Assembly (NCBI GenBank): GCA_964561785.1 | Contig: CAZLRF010000021.1 | Coordinates: 1-64,000 of the forward strand | Direction of reading: 5' to 3' | Length of the DNA stretch: 64,000 nt | Source of the DNA: DATBSL01 sp964561785 | GTDB lineage: Bacteria; Acidobacteriota; Vicinamibacteria; Fen-336 | Part shown: piece after piece, positions 50,853 to 60,132 of the stretch | Numbering within the stretch: position 1 is the first letter of the stretch | How the letters are laid out: each line of letters starts with the position of its first letter | Notes under the pieces: model-generated | The model's database searches: none | The model's input: only the letters and a program-made list of their open reading frames with translations | What the model was told of the DNA's origin: nothing | Translations under genes and position numbers: made by a program

Positions 50853-51659
50853 TCAGTTCTTCTTGAGCATGTCCAGGAAGCCCTGGAGGGTCGAGAGCTT
50901 CCGGGCGGAGGTCGAGTAGAGCTTGGCCGAGAAGACGGCGGTCGCGGCGTGGCCGGCGAGCAGCGTGAACAGCTCGTAGTCCATCGAGGTGAACTGCGTC
51001 TTCTGGACGAGGAGCTTGTTGATCGAGATGACGCCGATCGTGGAGTCCTTGATCTTGAGGGGGATGACCGCGATCGGCTCCTCGAAGGGGGAGGGGTCCT
51101 TCCGCGCCACCGACTCGGCGAAGTAGCTCTCGCCGCTCTGCGCGGCCCGGCCGATCACGCCCTCGCCGAGGGGGATCGCGGTCCGGGTGGGGGACTGTCC
51201 CTCCGAGGCCTCGACCTCGAGCTGGCCGGTCTTCTCGCTGACCATGAGGACGTGGAAGACCTCGGCCCCGATGAGGTTGATCACGATCTCCTGGACGATC
51301 CGCACGACCTCCTTGAAGTCGAGGGTCGAGTGGAGCTGGTACGAGGCCACGTAGAGGTTGGCGAGGTTGTTGTTCTGCTCCTCGATCTCGATGTAGCGGT
51401 CGGCGAACTCCTTGTTCTCCTCCTCGACCCGCCGGAAGCGCGCCTCCATCTCGGCGAGCTTCTCCTCGAGGTCCCGGACCCTCGCCTGGAGGACCTGGAC
51501 GCGCTCGTCCGTCGCCTGGGCGCCCCCCGCCGCCTCGAGCGAGGCGATCTTGAAGCGGAGCCGCTCGTTCTCCTTGAGCAGCTCCTCGGTGAACTCCTTG
51601 GCCTTCGCGACGATCTGGAGGATGTCCTGACCCTTGCGGGAGAGCTCGTCGTTGGACAT
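50853..51659 (-). CDS. coiled-coil GAF-domain protein
   Basis: A 268-residue cytoplasmic protein. Residues 1-110 form a long coiled coil (KAKEFTEELLKENERLRFKIASLEA, VRDLEEKLAEMEARFRRVEEENKEFADRYIEIEEQNNNLANLYV). Residues about 115-255 are a GAF domain (LDFKEVVRIVQEIVINLIGAEVFHVLMV, IPLGEGVIGRAAQSGES, AVIPLKIKDSTIGVISINKLL, MDYELFTLLAGHAATAVFSAKLY). It ends the chemosensory gene run. It is probably a ligand or redox sensor, or a scaffold, for the same pathway as the PATAN-receiver-GAF protein encoded 20 bases upstream. Confidence 0.85.
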   Translation of the reverse strand: MSNDELSRKGQDILQIVAKAKEFTEELLKENERLRFKIASLEAAGGAQATDERVQVLQARVRDLEEKLAEMEARFRRVEEENKEFADRYIEIEEQNNNLANLYVASYQLHSTLDFKEVVRIVQEIVINLIGAEVFHVLMVSEKTGQLEVEASEGQSPTRTAIPLGEGVIGRAAQSGESYFAESVARKDPSPFEEPIAVIPLKIKDSTIGVISINKLLVQKTQFTSMDYELFTLLAGHAATAVFSAKLYSTSARKLSTLQGFLDMLKKN

Positions 51660-51679
51660 TCTGGAACCTCGCCCGGATT

Positions 51680-53386
51680 CTACCGCAGGGGGGCCCGCTC
51701 CTTCTCCCCCAGCGACTGCAGCTTCTTGTGGAGGAAGACGTTCTCGAGGGCGATCCCCGCCTGCTGGACGAGGACCTCGAAGGCCTCGAGGCCCGCGGGT
51801 GCCCGGCCGGTCTCGGGGTTGTCGCCGAAGACGAGGGCGATCGTCTCCCGGTGGGCGGCGAGGGGGAGGATGGCGATCCCGCGCGACTGGAAGCGGCCGA
51901 TGCGGCCCATCAGGTGGCCGAGCCACCGGTCGGCGGGCGGCGGGCCCGCGAACGTGCGGAGGCTGCGCGCGACGTCGCGGAAGACGGAGGGCTCGTTCAG
52001 GGGGATGGCGATCTGACGGGCGAGGATGTTCAGGGTCTCCTCGCGGGGGGCGAGCCCGAACCCGCCGAGGCCGCGCGCCTCGTCGTTCTTCACGACGAAG
52101 AGGATCGCCCGCTCGAACGACTCGCGGGCCACCTTCATGACGACGGTGGCGATCTCGTTGGCGTCGCCGCCCTGGCGCAGCTCCACGAGCCGCCGCCGGA
52201 GCAGGTCGAACGAGCGGCTCGCGCCTGGCGCCGCCTCGCTCGGCGCGGCGTCCCTCGGGGCGGCGCCCCTCTTCGGCGCGGCAGGCGGACGCAGGAGGGC
52301 CCGCTCGGCGAGGCGGGGCAGGACGTCGGCGACGAGCTTGCCGGCGAAGGCGGAGATGTCGGCCTCGAACTGCTTCGGGTTGAGCTTGCTGAGGGTGGGC
52401 TTGAACACGAAGGCCTGGACGCCCATCTGCCGCGCCCGCAGCCGCAGGGACTGGCTGAGGCTCTCGGTCATCATCAGGACCGGCGGGCGCAGGTTCATCT
52501 TCCAGAGGCGCTTCATGACCTCGAAGCCGCCGTGGAACGAGGCCCCGCCCGAGGCCGGCATGCCGAGGTCGGTGACGAGGACGAACGGCGCCTCGTCCTC
52601 GCGCAGCCGGCACGCCACCTTCACCGCCTCCTCGGGGTCGCCCGCCTCGGCCACCCGGAAGCCGCCGGCGGCGAAGTGGCGGGCGAGGAGCCCTCGCACG
52701 TCCGGCTCGTCGTCCACGAGGAGGACGACCCGGCCCGAGTCCGGCGCAGCCGCGGGCGCCGCCGGGGCGGGCGCGGCCGTCGGAACGACCACCTTCGGGA
52801 GCGGCCGTGTGTCCGGGCCGTACCGCTCGGGCGGCGAGGCCTGCCACGGCCCGGCCGCGGCCTCGACCTCCGGCCGAGCGAGGTCGCCGGCGAGGGCCTC
52901 CGACGGCACGATCGGCTCCTCGCCGACCACCCCCTCCTCCGGCGCCGCGAACGACGCCTCGACCGCCGCCGCGGACTCCGCGCGGCCGTCGTCGAGCCCC
53001 TGGGCGAGGTCGAGCAGCATCTCCTGGGGGTTGATGCCGCGCTCGAGGGTCTCGAGGCGGATGTCCCGGCCGCCCACCGCGGGCGGCACGTCCCCGGTCA
53101 GCTCGAAGCCGAAGGCGCCCTCGCGCAGCCGCGCGAGCTGCTCGAGGGCGAAGCCGATGCGCCCTCGCGTCACCTTCTCCCGCACGTCCCTGCCGAGGGT
53201 GGCGAGACGCGGGTCGGCGGGGGGCGAGCCCGCGGTGAAGGCGGAGACGACGAGGCCCTCCCGGAAGACGATCGCCCCCTCCCCGCCCTCCATCGCGATC
53301 GAGAGATACCCAGTCTTCTTGCTGAACGAGACGATCTGGACGATGTCCAGGAGGGGCAGGTCCTCGAGGTTCCCTTGCAGGGCCAA
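51680..53386 (-). CDS. PATAN(DUF4388)-receiver-GAF response regulator
   Basis: A 568-residue protein. Residues 1-115 are a DUF4388/PATAN domain (MALQGNLEDLPLLDIVQIVSFSKKTGYLSI, GAIVFREGLVVSAF). An Ala/Pro linker follows. Residues about 220-345 are a receiver domain (VVLLVDDEPDVRGLLARHF, FVLVTDLGMPASG with the phospho-accepting Asp, VLMMTESLSQSL, AFVFKPTL). Residues about 395-560 are GAF-like (VVMKVARESFERAILFVVKNDEARG, IALVFGDNPETGRA, VQQAGIALENVFLHKKLQSL). PATAN regulators are known from type IV pilus phototaxis and related surface pathways in other bacteria. A surface-behaviour output is therefore likely here. Confidence 0.88.
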   Translation of the reverse strand: MALQGNLEDLPLLDIVQIVSFSKKTGYLSIAMEGGEGAIVFREGLVVSAFTAGSPPADPRLATLGRDVREKVTRGRIGFALEQLARLREGAFGFELTGDVPPAVGGRDIRLETLERGINPQEMLLDLAQGLDDGRAESAAAVEASFAAPEEGVVGEEPIVPSEALAGDLARPEVEAAAGPWQASPPERYGPDTRPLPKVVVPTAAPAPAAPAAAPDSGRVVLLVDDEPDVRGLLARHFAAGGFRVAEAGDPEEAVKVACRLREDEAPFVLVTDLGMPASGGASFHGGFEVMKRLWKMNLRPPVLMMTESLSQSLRLRARQMGVQAFVFKPTLSKLNPKQFEADISAFAGKLVADVLPRLAERALLRPPAAPKRGAAPRDAAPSEAAPGASRSFDLLRRRLVELRQGGDANEIATVVMKVARESFERAILFVVKNDEARGLGGFGLAPREETLNILARQIAIPLNEPSVFRDVARSLRTFAGPPPADRWLGHLMGRIGRFQSRGIAILPLAAHRETIALVFGDNPETGRAPAGLEAFEVLVQQAGIALENVFLHKKLQSLGEKERAPLR

Positions 53387-53405
53387 GCGCTTCTCCGCCG
53401 GGATT

Positions 53406-54434
53406 TTACACCGCGGCCAGGATCTCTCCGGCCACCCGGTCGAGGGCGATCACGCGGTGCACCACGCCCGCGTCGATCGCGGACTTGGGCATCCCGAAGA
53501 TCACGCAGGTCTCCTCGCTCTCGGCGAGGGTGAGGCCGCCCTGCTCGCGGATCGCCCGCAGGCCCTCCGTGCCGTCCGAGCCCATCCCGGTGAGGACGAC
53601 GCCGAGCGCGTGGGGGCCGTACACCTCCGCCGCCGACGCCATCGTCACGTCGGCGGAGGGCCGGTGGAGGGCGTCGCGCGGCTCCTCGTCGAGGACGACC
53701 ACCACGCCGCCCCCGCGCCGCTCGAGCCTCGTGTGGATGCCCGCGGGGGCGACGAATACGCGCCCGGGCTCGACCGGGTCGCCGTCCTGCGCCTCGCGCA
53801 CCGGGATCGCGGTGCGGGCGTCGAGCCGTTCCGCGAGCGAGCGCGTGAAGCCGCGGGGGATGTGCTGGACCACGACGACGGCGGCCGGGAAGCCGGCGGG
53901 GAGCCCCGCGAGCACCGTCTGCAGCGCGGTCGGCCCCCCGGTCGAGGCGGCGAGGACCACGCACTCCGCGGCCGGCGCCGCCTCGCCGTGCGCCCGGGGA
54001 CGCGCGGCCCGGGGACGCGCGCGCACGCGTGCCCGGCCGAGGGCGCGGACCTTCTCCACGAGCTCCTCGGCGAGGCTCAGCATGCTCATGGGCTGCACCG
54101 AGGACTTGTCCACGAAGTCCATGGCCCCGAGCTCGAGCCCGCGCAGGGTGATCTCCGCCCCCTCCTGGGTCAGCGTCGACATGAGCAGGACGGGCACCGG
54201 CTGCTCGGCCATCAGGCGCTCGAGGGTCTCGAGGCCCCCGAGGCGCGGCATCTTGACGTCGAGGGTCACGACGTCGGGCCGCAGCTCGCGCGCCTTCGCG
54301 AGCCCCTCCTCGCCGTCGGCGGCGAACCCCACGACCTCGATGTCCTCCGCCGTCCCGAGCATGCGCTCGACCGCCTTGCGCACGAAGGCCGAGTCGTCCA
54401 CGACCAGGACGCGGATGCGGCGGACGCCGCTCAC
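53406..54434 (-). CDS. cheB: chemotaxis-type protein-glutamate methylesterase CheB
   Basis: A 342-residue protein with GTG start overlapping the cheR stop (GTGA). The N-terminal receiver (RVLVVDDSAFVRKAVERML) has phospho-accepting Asp59 in VVTLDVKMPRLGG. The C-terminal methylesterase shows the catalytic Ser in LAASTGGPTALQ, His in VVVQHIPRGFTRSLAERL and Asp in LTGMGSDGTEGL. It removes methyl groups from the MCP receptor when phosphorylated by CheA, giving adaptation. Confidence 0.94.
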   Translation of the reverse strand: MSGVRRIRVLVVDDSAFVRKAVERMLGTAEDIEVVGFAADGEEGLAKARELRPDVVTLDVKMPRLGGLETLERLMAEQPVPVLLMSTLTQEGAEITLRGLELGAMDFVDKSSVQPMSMLSLAEELVEKVRALGRARVRARPRAARPRAHGEAAPAAECVVLAASTGGPTALQTVLAGLPAGFPAAVVVVQHIPRGFTRSLAERLDARTAIPVREAQDGDPVEPGRVFVAPAGIHTRLERRGGGVVVVLDEEPRDALHRPSADVTMASAAEVYGPHALGVVLTGMGSDGTEGLRAIREQGGLTLAESEETCVIFGMPKSAIDAGVVHRVIALDRVAGEILAAV

Positions 54435-55300
54435 GACGACGCCTCGGGCTTCTGGTACACGATCGCTCCCTGGAACCGGATCGGGACGAAGGCGCTCGAC
54501 ACCCGGGCGAGCGACTCCGCGTGCCCGAGGAAGAGGTACCCGCCGGGGGCGAGCGCCTGGTGGAAGAGGGACACCGCGCGCTGCACCGCGGCGTCCGAGA
54601 AGTAGATGAGGACGTTGCGGCAGAACACGACGTCGAGGGGGGCGAGGCCCTCGTAGCTCGCGGGGTCGAGGAGGTTTCCGGCGCGGAACGAGACGGACTT
54701 GCGCGGGCCGTCCTTGACGCGGTGCCCCGTCCCGTCCTTCGCGAAGTGCCGCTCGAGGAGCGCCGGGGGCACCGCCCGCAGCGAGTTCTGGTGGTAGACG
54801 CCGCGCCGGGCCTTGTCGAGGGCGGCGGCGTCGACGTCGAGCCCGGTCACCCGCACGTCCCAGCCCCAGAAGAACTGCCCGCTGTCGAAGAGGATCATCC
54901 CGAGGGTGAGCGGCTCTTCTCCGGTCGAGCAGCCGGCGGAGAGGATGTGGAGCCGCTTGTCCTCGCCGCGCGACTTGCGCTCCTTGACCGCACGCAGGAC
55001 GTGGCCGGAGAAGACCTCGAGCTGGGGCTGCTCGCGGAAGAAGTAGGTCTCGTTGTTGGTGAGGTGGCTCACCATGCGCTGCTGCTCCTCCGCCCGCTCG
55101 GGGGCGAAGCGCAGGTGGCGGTAGTAGTCCTCGAACGACAGCAGCCCGAGGAGGGCGAGGCGGGGGGCGAGGCGCGAGCGCAGGCTCCCCCGCTGCGCGT
55201 CGTCGAAGTAGAGGCCGAACCGCTCGTGGACGAAGTCGCGGAGGAGGCGGAACTCCTCGTCCGAGAGCTCGGCGTCGTGCTCGACGTGCGGGTACTTCAC
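54431..55300 (-). CDS. cheR: chemotaxis-type protein-glutamate O-methyltransferase CheR
   Basis: A 289-residue protein starting at GTG 55300, overlapping the stop of the HEAT gene. The N-terminal helical domain (LSDEEFRLLRDFVHERFGLYF) precedes the SAM-binding core: HLTNNETYFFRE, LHILSAGCSTGEEPLTLGMILF, VTGLDVDAAALDKARRGVY, LDVVFCRNVLIYFSDAAVQRAV and GYLFLGHAESL. It methylates glutamates on the MCP. The HEAT-cheR-cheB starts overlap stops, forcing co-translation. Confidence 0.94.
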   Translation of the reverse strand: MKYPHVEHDAELSDEEFRLLRDFVHERFGLYFDDAQRGSLRSRLAPRLALLGLLSFEDYYRHLRFAPERAEEQQRMVSHLTNNETYFFREQPQLEVFSGHVLRAVKERKSRGEDKRLHILSAGCSTGEEPLTLGMILFDSGQFFWGWDVRVTGLDVDAAALDKARRGVYHQNSLRAVPPALLERHFAKDGTGHRVKDGPRKSVSFRAGNLLDPASYEGLAPLDVVFCRNVLIYFSDAAVQRAVSLFHQALAPGGYLFLGHAESLARVSSAFVPIRFQGAIVYQKPEASS

Positions 55301-57666
55301 CGCGGCTGCAGCTTCCTGAGGGCGATCGCGGCCGCCTTCTGCACCTCGGGCGCGGCGTCCTTGGCCTTGCGCTCGAGCAGCGGGCGCAGCGCCTCCTTGA
55401 AGCCCCCTTCCCCGAGGGCGAGGGCCGCCTCCACCCGCACCTCGGGGAACGGATCCTCGAGGCCGGCGAGGAGGAGGCGACGGGCCGAGGCGTCCTCGAA
55501 GCGCCCGGCGAGGTCCACGAGGACGCGGCGCAGCGCGCCGTCGAGCGACCCCGCGACGAGCGCCCGCTCCATGTCGGGCAGGGCGCCCGGCCCGATCCGC
55601 CGCAGGGCCTCGAGGGCGGCGCCCTGCAGGGCGGGGTCGGCGAGGGCGGCGACGAGGCGGGCCGACGCGCGGGGGTCGCCGATCTCGCCGAGGGCGGACA
55701 CCGCGGCGCGGCGCACCGTCGGGTCGGAGTCCTCGACGCGGGCGACGAGAGCGCCGACCGCCTTCGGGCTGCCGACCCGTCCGAGCGCCGCGGCGGCCGC
55801 GCACCGCACGCTCCAGTGCTCGTCGTCGAGGGCGACGAGCAGCGCCGCCGTCGACTGCGGGTCGCCGATCTCGCCGAGGCTCTCCGCCGCCGCCCGGCGC
55901 AGGTTGCGGTCGGGGTCGCGCAGCACCTCCACGAGCGGGCGCACCGCGGAGACCGCCCGGATCTGCCCGAGGGCCTCGACCGCGGCGAAGCGCAGCTCCT
56001 TGCGCGCCTCGGCGACGAGCGGCAGCAGGTGCTCGACCGCGTCGGGGTTGCGCACCTGGCCGAGGGCGCGGACCGCGGCGAAGCGGATGCGCGGGTCCTC
56101 CTCCCGCAGGAGGGGCAGGAGGAGCGGCGCCGCCTCCGGCTCGCGCAGCCGGCCGAGGGCGAGCACCGCCTGCTGCCGGACGAGCGAGCTCGGGTCGGAG
56201 AGCGCCCCGCGGAGGACGTCGAGCGCGCGCGGGGAGCCGATGTCGCCGAGGGCGAGGAGGGCCGCCGCCCGCAGCGCCTCCGCCCCCTCGTGCGCCGCGG
56301 CCACGAGGGCGGGCTCGGCCTCCGGGTCGCGCAGGAGGCCGAGGGTCCGGGCCGCGCGCACCCCCGCCTCGGCGTCCTCGCCGCGCAGGGCCTGAACGAG
56401 CAGCGGGCGCACGCGCGCGGGGCTCATCCGGGACAGCGCGTCCATCGCGCTCTCCTGGATGAGCTCGCTCTCGTCGCCGAGCAGCTCGAACAGGAGCATC
56501 GGCGCGTCCTCGTCGCCCAGCCGCCCGATCGCCGCCGCCGCTTCCGCCCGCACCTCGGCCGCGGGGTCGTGGACGAGCGGCGCGGCGAGGGCGGTGCCCT
56601 CGGGGGGCGCGATCCAGGCGAGGCAGCGCACGGCCCCCAGGCGCACCGCGTCGTCCGGGTGGGCGAGCGCCGCCTCCCACGCCGCCCGCTCGTGGAATCC
56701 GATCGACACGAGGGCGTGGCTCGCGAACTCGCGCACCGCGGGGTCGCCGAGCCGCTCGAGCAGGGGGGCCGTGGCCCGCGCCTCGCGCAGCCAGCCGAGG
56801 GTCACCGCCGCCGTGCGCCGGTTGCGCGCGTCCTCGTCGGCCAGCATGCCGATGAGGTGGGCGACGAGCTCCTCGTGGCGCAGCGCGGCCTGGACCTCGG
56901 GGTCGAGGCTCTCGCCGGAGGCGGTCGCGCGCTGCTCGATGTCGACCACCGCCCGGATCGCGGCGTTGCGCTGCACGGGGTCCGGGTCGAGGAGGTGGGG
57001 GGCGATGCGGGGCAGCGCGTCGCGCCCGGCCAGCCGGCCGAGGGCCTCGAGGGCGGGCGTGCGCAGCACCGGGTCCTCGAGCAGGTCGAGGAGAGCGGGG
57101 GCGGCGCGCGGGTCGCCGATCTCCCCGAGGGCGTGCAGGGCCGGGTACTGCAGCCAGGGCTCCCCCCGCAGCGCCTCCACGAGGCGCGGCACCGCGAGCG
57201 GGGAGCGGATCTGACCGAGGCTCGTGGCCGCGCCGTGGCGCACGTTCACGTCGGGGTCGGCGAGGGCCTCGACGAGGGCGCCGACCGCCGCCGCCGACCG
57301 CATCGTCCCGAGCATCACCGCCGCGAACAGACGGACCTCCTCGTCCGCGTCGCGCAGGAGGGCGAGCAGCGGCAGGGTCGCCGAGGAGCCGAGCCGGACG
57401 TAGATCTCCATCGCCGCGTTGCGCGACCCCGCGTCGTCGCCGTCGCGCAGCGCGGCCTCGAGGGCGGGGAGGAGGGCCGAGGCGGGGAAGCCGGCGAGCG
57501 ACTCGACCGCGGCCTGCCGCACCGCCCAGCTGTCGTCGCCCACCGCCACGAGCAGGGCGGGGATCGCCTCCGGGCGCGCGGAGGCCGCGATCTCGGCCAC
57601 GGCGCGGCGGCGGGCGGGCTCCTCCCCGCGACGCAGGGTGTCGAGGTGGGCGGCGAGGTCGGTCAC
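55297..57666 (-). CDS. HEAT/PBS-lyase-repeat scaffold protein
   Basis: A 789-residue protein made almost wholly of about 25 HEAT repeats of roughly 31 residues, with cores such as AVGALVEALADPDVNVRHGAA and GEIGDPRAAPALLDLL. No signal peptide or enzyme domain is present. Such solenoids bind proteins. Its translational coupling to cheR and cheB suggests it organises the adaptation enzymes or links receptors to output. GTG 57666 is the first start; a 25-bp tandem repeat lies just upstream. It may vary in repeat number between strains. Confidence 0.88.
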   Translation of the reverse strand: MTDLAAHLDTLRRGEEPARRRAVAEIAASARPEAIPALLVAVGDDSWAVRQAAVESLAGFPASALLPALEAALRDGDDAGSRNAAMEIYVRLGSSATLPLLALLRDADEEVRLFAAVMLGTMRSAAAVGALVEALADPDVNVRHGAATSLGQIRSPLAVPRLVEALRGEPWLQYPALHALGEIGDPRAAPALLDLLEDPVLRTPALEALGRLAGRDALPRIAPHLLDPDPVQRNAAIRAVVDIEQRATASGESLDPEVQAALRHEELVAHLIGMLADEDARNRRTAAVTLGWLREARATAPLLERLGDPAVREFASHALVSIGFHERAAWEAALAHPDDAVRLGAVRCLAWIAPPEGTALAAPLVHDPAAEVRAEAAAAIGRLGDEDAPMLLFELLGDESELIQESAMDALSRMSPARVRPLLVQALRGEDAEAGVRAARTLGLLRDPEAEPALVAAAHEGAEALRAAALLALGDIGSPRALDVLRGALSDPSSLVRQQAVLALGRLREPEAAPLLLPLLREEDPRIRFAAVRALGQVRNPDAVEHLLPLVAEARKELRFAAVEALGQIRAVSAVRPLVEVLRDPDRNLRRAAAESLGEIGDPQSTAALLVALDDEHWSVRCAAAAALGRVGSPKAVGALVARVEDSDPTVRRAAVSALGEIGDPRASARLVAALADPALQGAALEALRRIGPGALPDMERALVAGSLDGALRRVLVDLAGRFEDASARRLLLAGLEDPFPEVRVEAALALGEGGFKEALRPLLERKAKDAAPEVQKAAAIALRKLQPR

Positions 57667-57670
57667 CGGT

Positions 57671-57770
57671 GGCCTTCCTCGGGGCTGTGCGAGACGGCCT
57701 TCGTCGGGGCTTTCCTCAACGGCTTTCCTCGGGGCCTTCCAAGCCGGCTTTCCTCGGGGCCTTCATCGAA
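57671..57770. repeat. four imperfect 25-bp tandem repeats upstream of the HEAT gene
   Basis: Four contiguous 25-base units start at 57671, 57696, 57721 and 57746. Each begins GGCYTTCSTCGGGGC and diverges in the last ten bases. They fill the gap between the mcp hairpin and the HEAT gene start, so they lie in the promoter/leader of the second chemosensory transcript. On that strand each unit contains GAGGAAAGCC-like purine runs. Their role (regulator binding or slippage) is unknown. Confidence 0.75.
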
Positions 57771-57792
57771 ACAAGACCGAAACGGGCCAGGA

Positions 57793-57829
57793 CCTCGCGG
57801 AGTCTCGCTCGAGAGGAGACTCCGCGAGG
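57793..57829 (-). terminator. hairpin terminator after the mcp gene
   Basis: A perfect 14-base-pair stem (CCTCGCGGAGTCTC and its complement) with a nine-base loop begins three bases after the mcp stop codon on the minus strand. No strict T run follows, but the stem strength and position argue that the response regulator-cheA-cheW-mcp transcript ends or attenuates here. Confidence 0.65.
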
Positions 57830-57831
57830 GG

Positions 57832-60120
57832 CTACTGCACCTTGAACACGCTGACCAGCCGCGCGAGGTTCTCCGCCTGCTGGGCGAGGTTCGCGGTGGC
57901 CTTCGACATCTCCTGCACGGTGGCGAGGTTGTCGCGGGCGATCTCCGAGATGTTCTCCATGGCCTTCACCACCAGCTCGCCCCCCTTCTTCTGCTCGGCG
58001 GTGGCGTGGGAGACCTGCTGGGTCATGTCGTTCATCCGCTCGACCGCGTTGATGATCTGCCGGCTGCCCTCGGCCTGCTCGCGGGTCGCGAGGCCGACCT
58101 GGGACGCGATCTTGTTGATGTTCTCGACCGCGAGGCGGACCTGGCGGCCGCCCGCCGCCTGCTCGCGGGTCGAGTAGGCGGCCTGGGCCATGACCTTCTT
58201 GATGTTCTCCATCGCGGCCCGGATCTGCTTGCTGCCCTCCGCCTGCTCGCGCACGGCCTGGGTGACGTGGGACGTCGCGGCGTTCATCCGGGAGACCGTG
58301 TCGAGCACCTCGGAGGAGGCCTGCGACTGCTTCTGGGTCGCCTCCGCGATCTCGCCCATGAGCTCGCTCGAGCGAGAGACCGACTCGATGATGTTGCGCA
58401 GCGCCGCGCCCGCCTTGTCGGCGAGGGCGATGCCCTGCTTGGCCTCCGCCGCGCCCGAGCGGGCCACCTCCACCGCGTCGGTCGTCTCCTGCTGGACCTT
58501 GCCCACGACCTCGCCGATCTCCTTGGCCGCCTCCACCGAGCGCTCGGCCAGCTTGCGCACCTCGTCGGCGACGACGGCGAACCCGCGGCCGGCCTCGCCG
58601 GCGCGGGCGGCCTCGATCGCGGCGTTGAGCGCGAGGAGGTTCGTCTGGTCGGCGATCTCCTCGATGACCTCGAGGATGCGCCCGATCTCCTGGGAGCGCC
58701 GGCCGAGGCCGGTGATGACGCGGGCGGTGTTCTCCATGTTCTCGGAGATCGCCTTCATGCCGTCCACGGTGCGAGCGACTGCCTCGCCGCCGGTGCGCGC
58801 GTCCTCGGAGGCGCGGGCGGAGATCCGGTCGGCCTCGGAGGCGATCTTGGCCACGTCGTTGACCGCCCCCGCCATCCCGGAGACGGTCGCGCTCGCCCGC
58901 GCCGCGGCGTCGCCGAGGGCCTCGGCGTTCTGGGCCACCGAGGCGATGAACGCGGCCATCTCCTCGACGGTGGCCGTCGTCTCGTTGACCGTTCCCGCGA
59001 GGCTCTCGAGGTCGCGCGCCATCTGGTCGATCGAGACCGTCATCTGCTCGATCGTGGCCGAGGCCTCGGTCACCGTCTGCGCGAGCGTCCCCCCGGAGCG
59101 GGCCACCTGCTCGATCGAGGCGCCCATCTCGGTGATCGAGCTCGAGGTCTCCTCGACGTAGCTCGCGAGGCCCTGCGCGCTGCCGGCGACGGTCTGGATG
59201 GAGGCGGCCATCTCCTCCATCGAGGTCGAGGTCTCCTCCGCGGCCTGGGCCTGCCCCTGCGCACCCTGCATGATGAGCCGGGCGTTGGCCGAGATCTCGC
59301 CGGCCGAGGAGGCGACCTGCACCGACGCCTCCTGGATGTTGTCGACGACGCGGCGCAGGTTGGCCACCATCTCGTTGAGGCTGCGGCCGAGGGTCGCCAT
59401 CTCGTCCTCGCCCTTCGCGTCGATGTTGACCACGAGGTCGCCCTTGGCGACGGCGCTCGAGGCGGCGACCATGTCCTGCAGCGGGCTCAGCCAGCGCCCG
59501 ATCACGATCGACCCCAGGACGAAGCCGACCCCGATGACGACCGCGGCGAGGAGCAGCGCCTCGACGACGCGCCGGCGCTGGACCGAGCGCAGCGCGCTCT
59601 GGGAGATCGCGACCTCGACGCCGCCCCGCACCGCCTCCGCGGCCTCGCGGGGGGCCGCCCCGAGCTCCTCGCCGAGGGAGGAGCCCCCGGACGAGCTCGT
59701 GACCGGCGCGCGGAAGAGCAGCACGCGCTCTGCTTCCGTCGTCACCGCCTCGCGCTCCTCGAGGTCCGAGGGGAGCGCGCCGGGGAGGTCGCGGATGGCC
59801 TTGCCCGTCTGGGCGAGCACCGCCCCCCTGGCGTCGCGGATCATCGCGCCCACGACGTCGGAGCGCTCGGCATCCCCGCCCGCCGCGACCGCGCCCTCCA
59901 GGAATTGCGCGAGCAGCGCCTTGTCCTCGGTCAGAACCCCGTACTTGGCGTTGAAGGCGAGGTTGCTCGCGACGTAGCGGCCCCTCTTGACGATCTGCTC
60001 GCGGATCGCCCGCCCGCCCGCCACGAGGTCGTAGGCGAGGGACACCCCGGTGATGACGAAGGCGGTGAGGGTGAGGAGGCTGAGGATCTTCGCGCGGATC
60101 GACTTCGTGCCGATGAGCAT
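57832..60120 (-). CDS. methyl-accepting chemotaxis receptor with HAMP and repeated C-terminal tail
   Basis: A 762-residue inner-membrane receptor. One membrane helix near 10-30 (ILSLLTLTAFVITGVSLAYDL), a periplasmic sensor of about 145 residues, a second helix near 185-208 (ALLLAAVVIGVGFVLGSIVIG), a HAMP domain and a long signalling coiled coil follow. The conserved hairpin tip reads IEEIADQTNLLALNAAIEAARAGEAGRGFAVVADEVRKLAERS. After residue about 600 a 28-residue unit (pattern TREQAxGxRQIxxAVExIN) occurs about four times, extending the coiled coil by four heptads each time. It probably forms the top of the CheA/CheW array. Ligand unknown. Confidence 0.92.
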   Translation of the reverse strand: MLIGTKSIRAKILSLLTLTAFVITGVSLAYDLVAGGRAIREQIVKRGRYVASNLAFNAKYGVLTEDKALLAQFLEGAVAAGGDAERSDVVGAMIRDARGAVLAQTGKAIRDLPGALPSDLEEREAVTTEAERVLLFRAPVTSSSGGSSLGEELGAAPREAAEAVRGGVEVAISQSALRSVQRRRVVEALLLAAVVIGVGFVLGSIVIGRWLSPLQDMVAASSAVAKGDLVVNIDAKGEDEMATLGRSLNEMVANLRRVVDNIQEASVQVASSAGEISANARLIMQGAQGQAQAAEETSTSMEEMAASIQTVAGSAQGLASYVEETSSSITEMGASIEQVARSGGTLAQTVTEASATIEQMTVSIDQMARDLESLAGTVNETTATVEEMAAFIASVAQNAEALGDAAARASATVSGMAGAVNDVAKIASEADRISARASEDARTGGEAVARTVDGMKAISENMENTARVITGLGRRSQEIGRILEVIEEIADQTNLLALNAAIEAARAGEAGRGFAVVADEVRKLAERSVEAAKEIGEVVGKVQQETTDAVEVARSGAAEAKQGIALADKAGAALRNIIESVSRSSELMGEIAEATQKQSQASSEVLDTVSRMNAATSHVTQAVREQAEGSKQIRAAMENIKKVMAQAAYSTREQAAGGRQVRLAVENINKIASQVGLATREQAEGSRQIINAVERMNDMTQQVSHATAEQKKGGELVVKAMENISEIARDNLATVQEMSKATANLAQQAENLARLVSVFKVQ

Positions 60121-60132
60121 CGTGGCTTCTCC

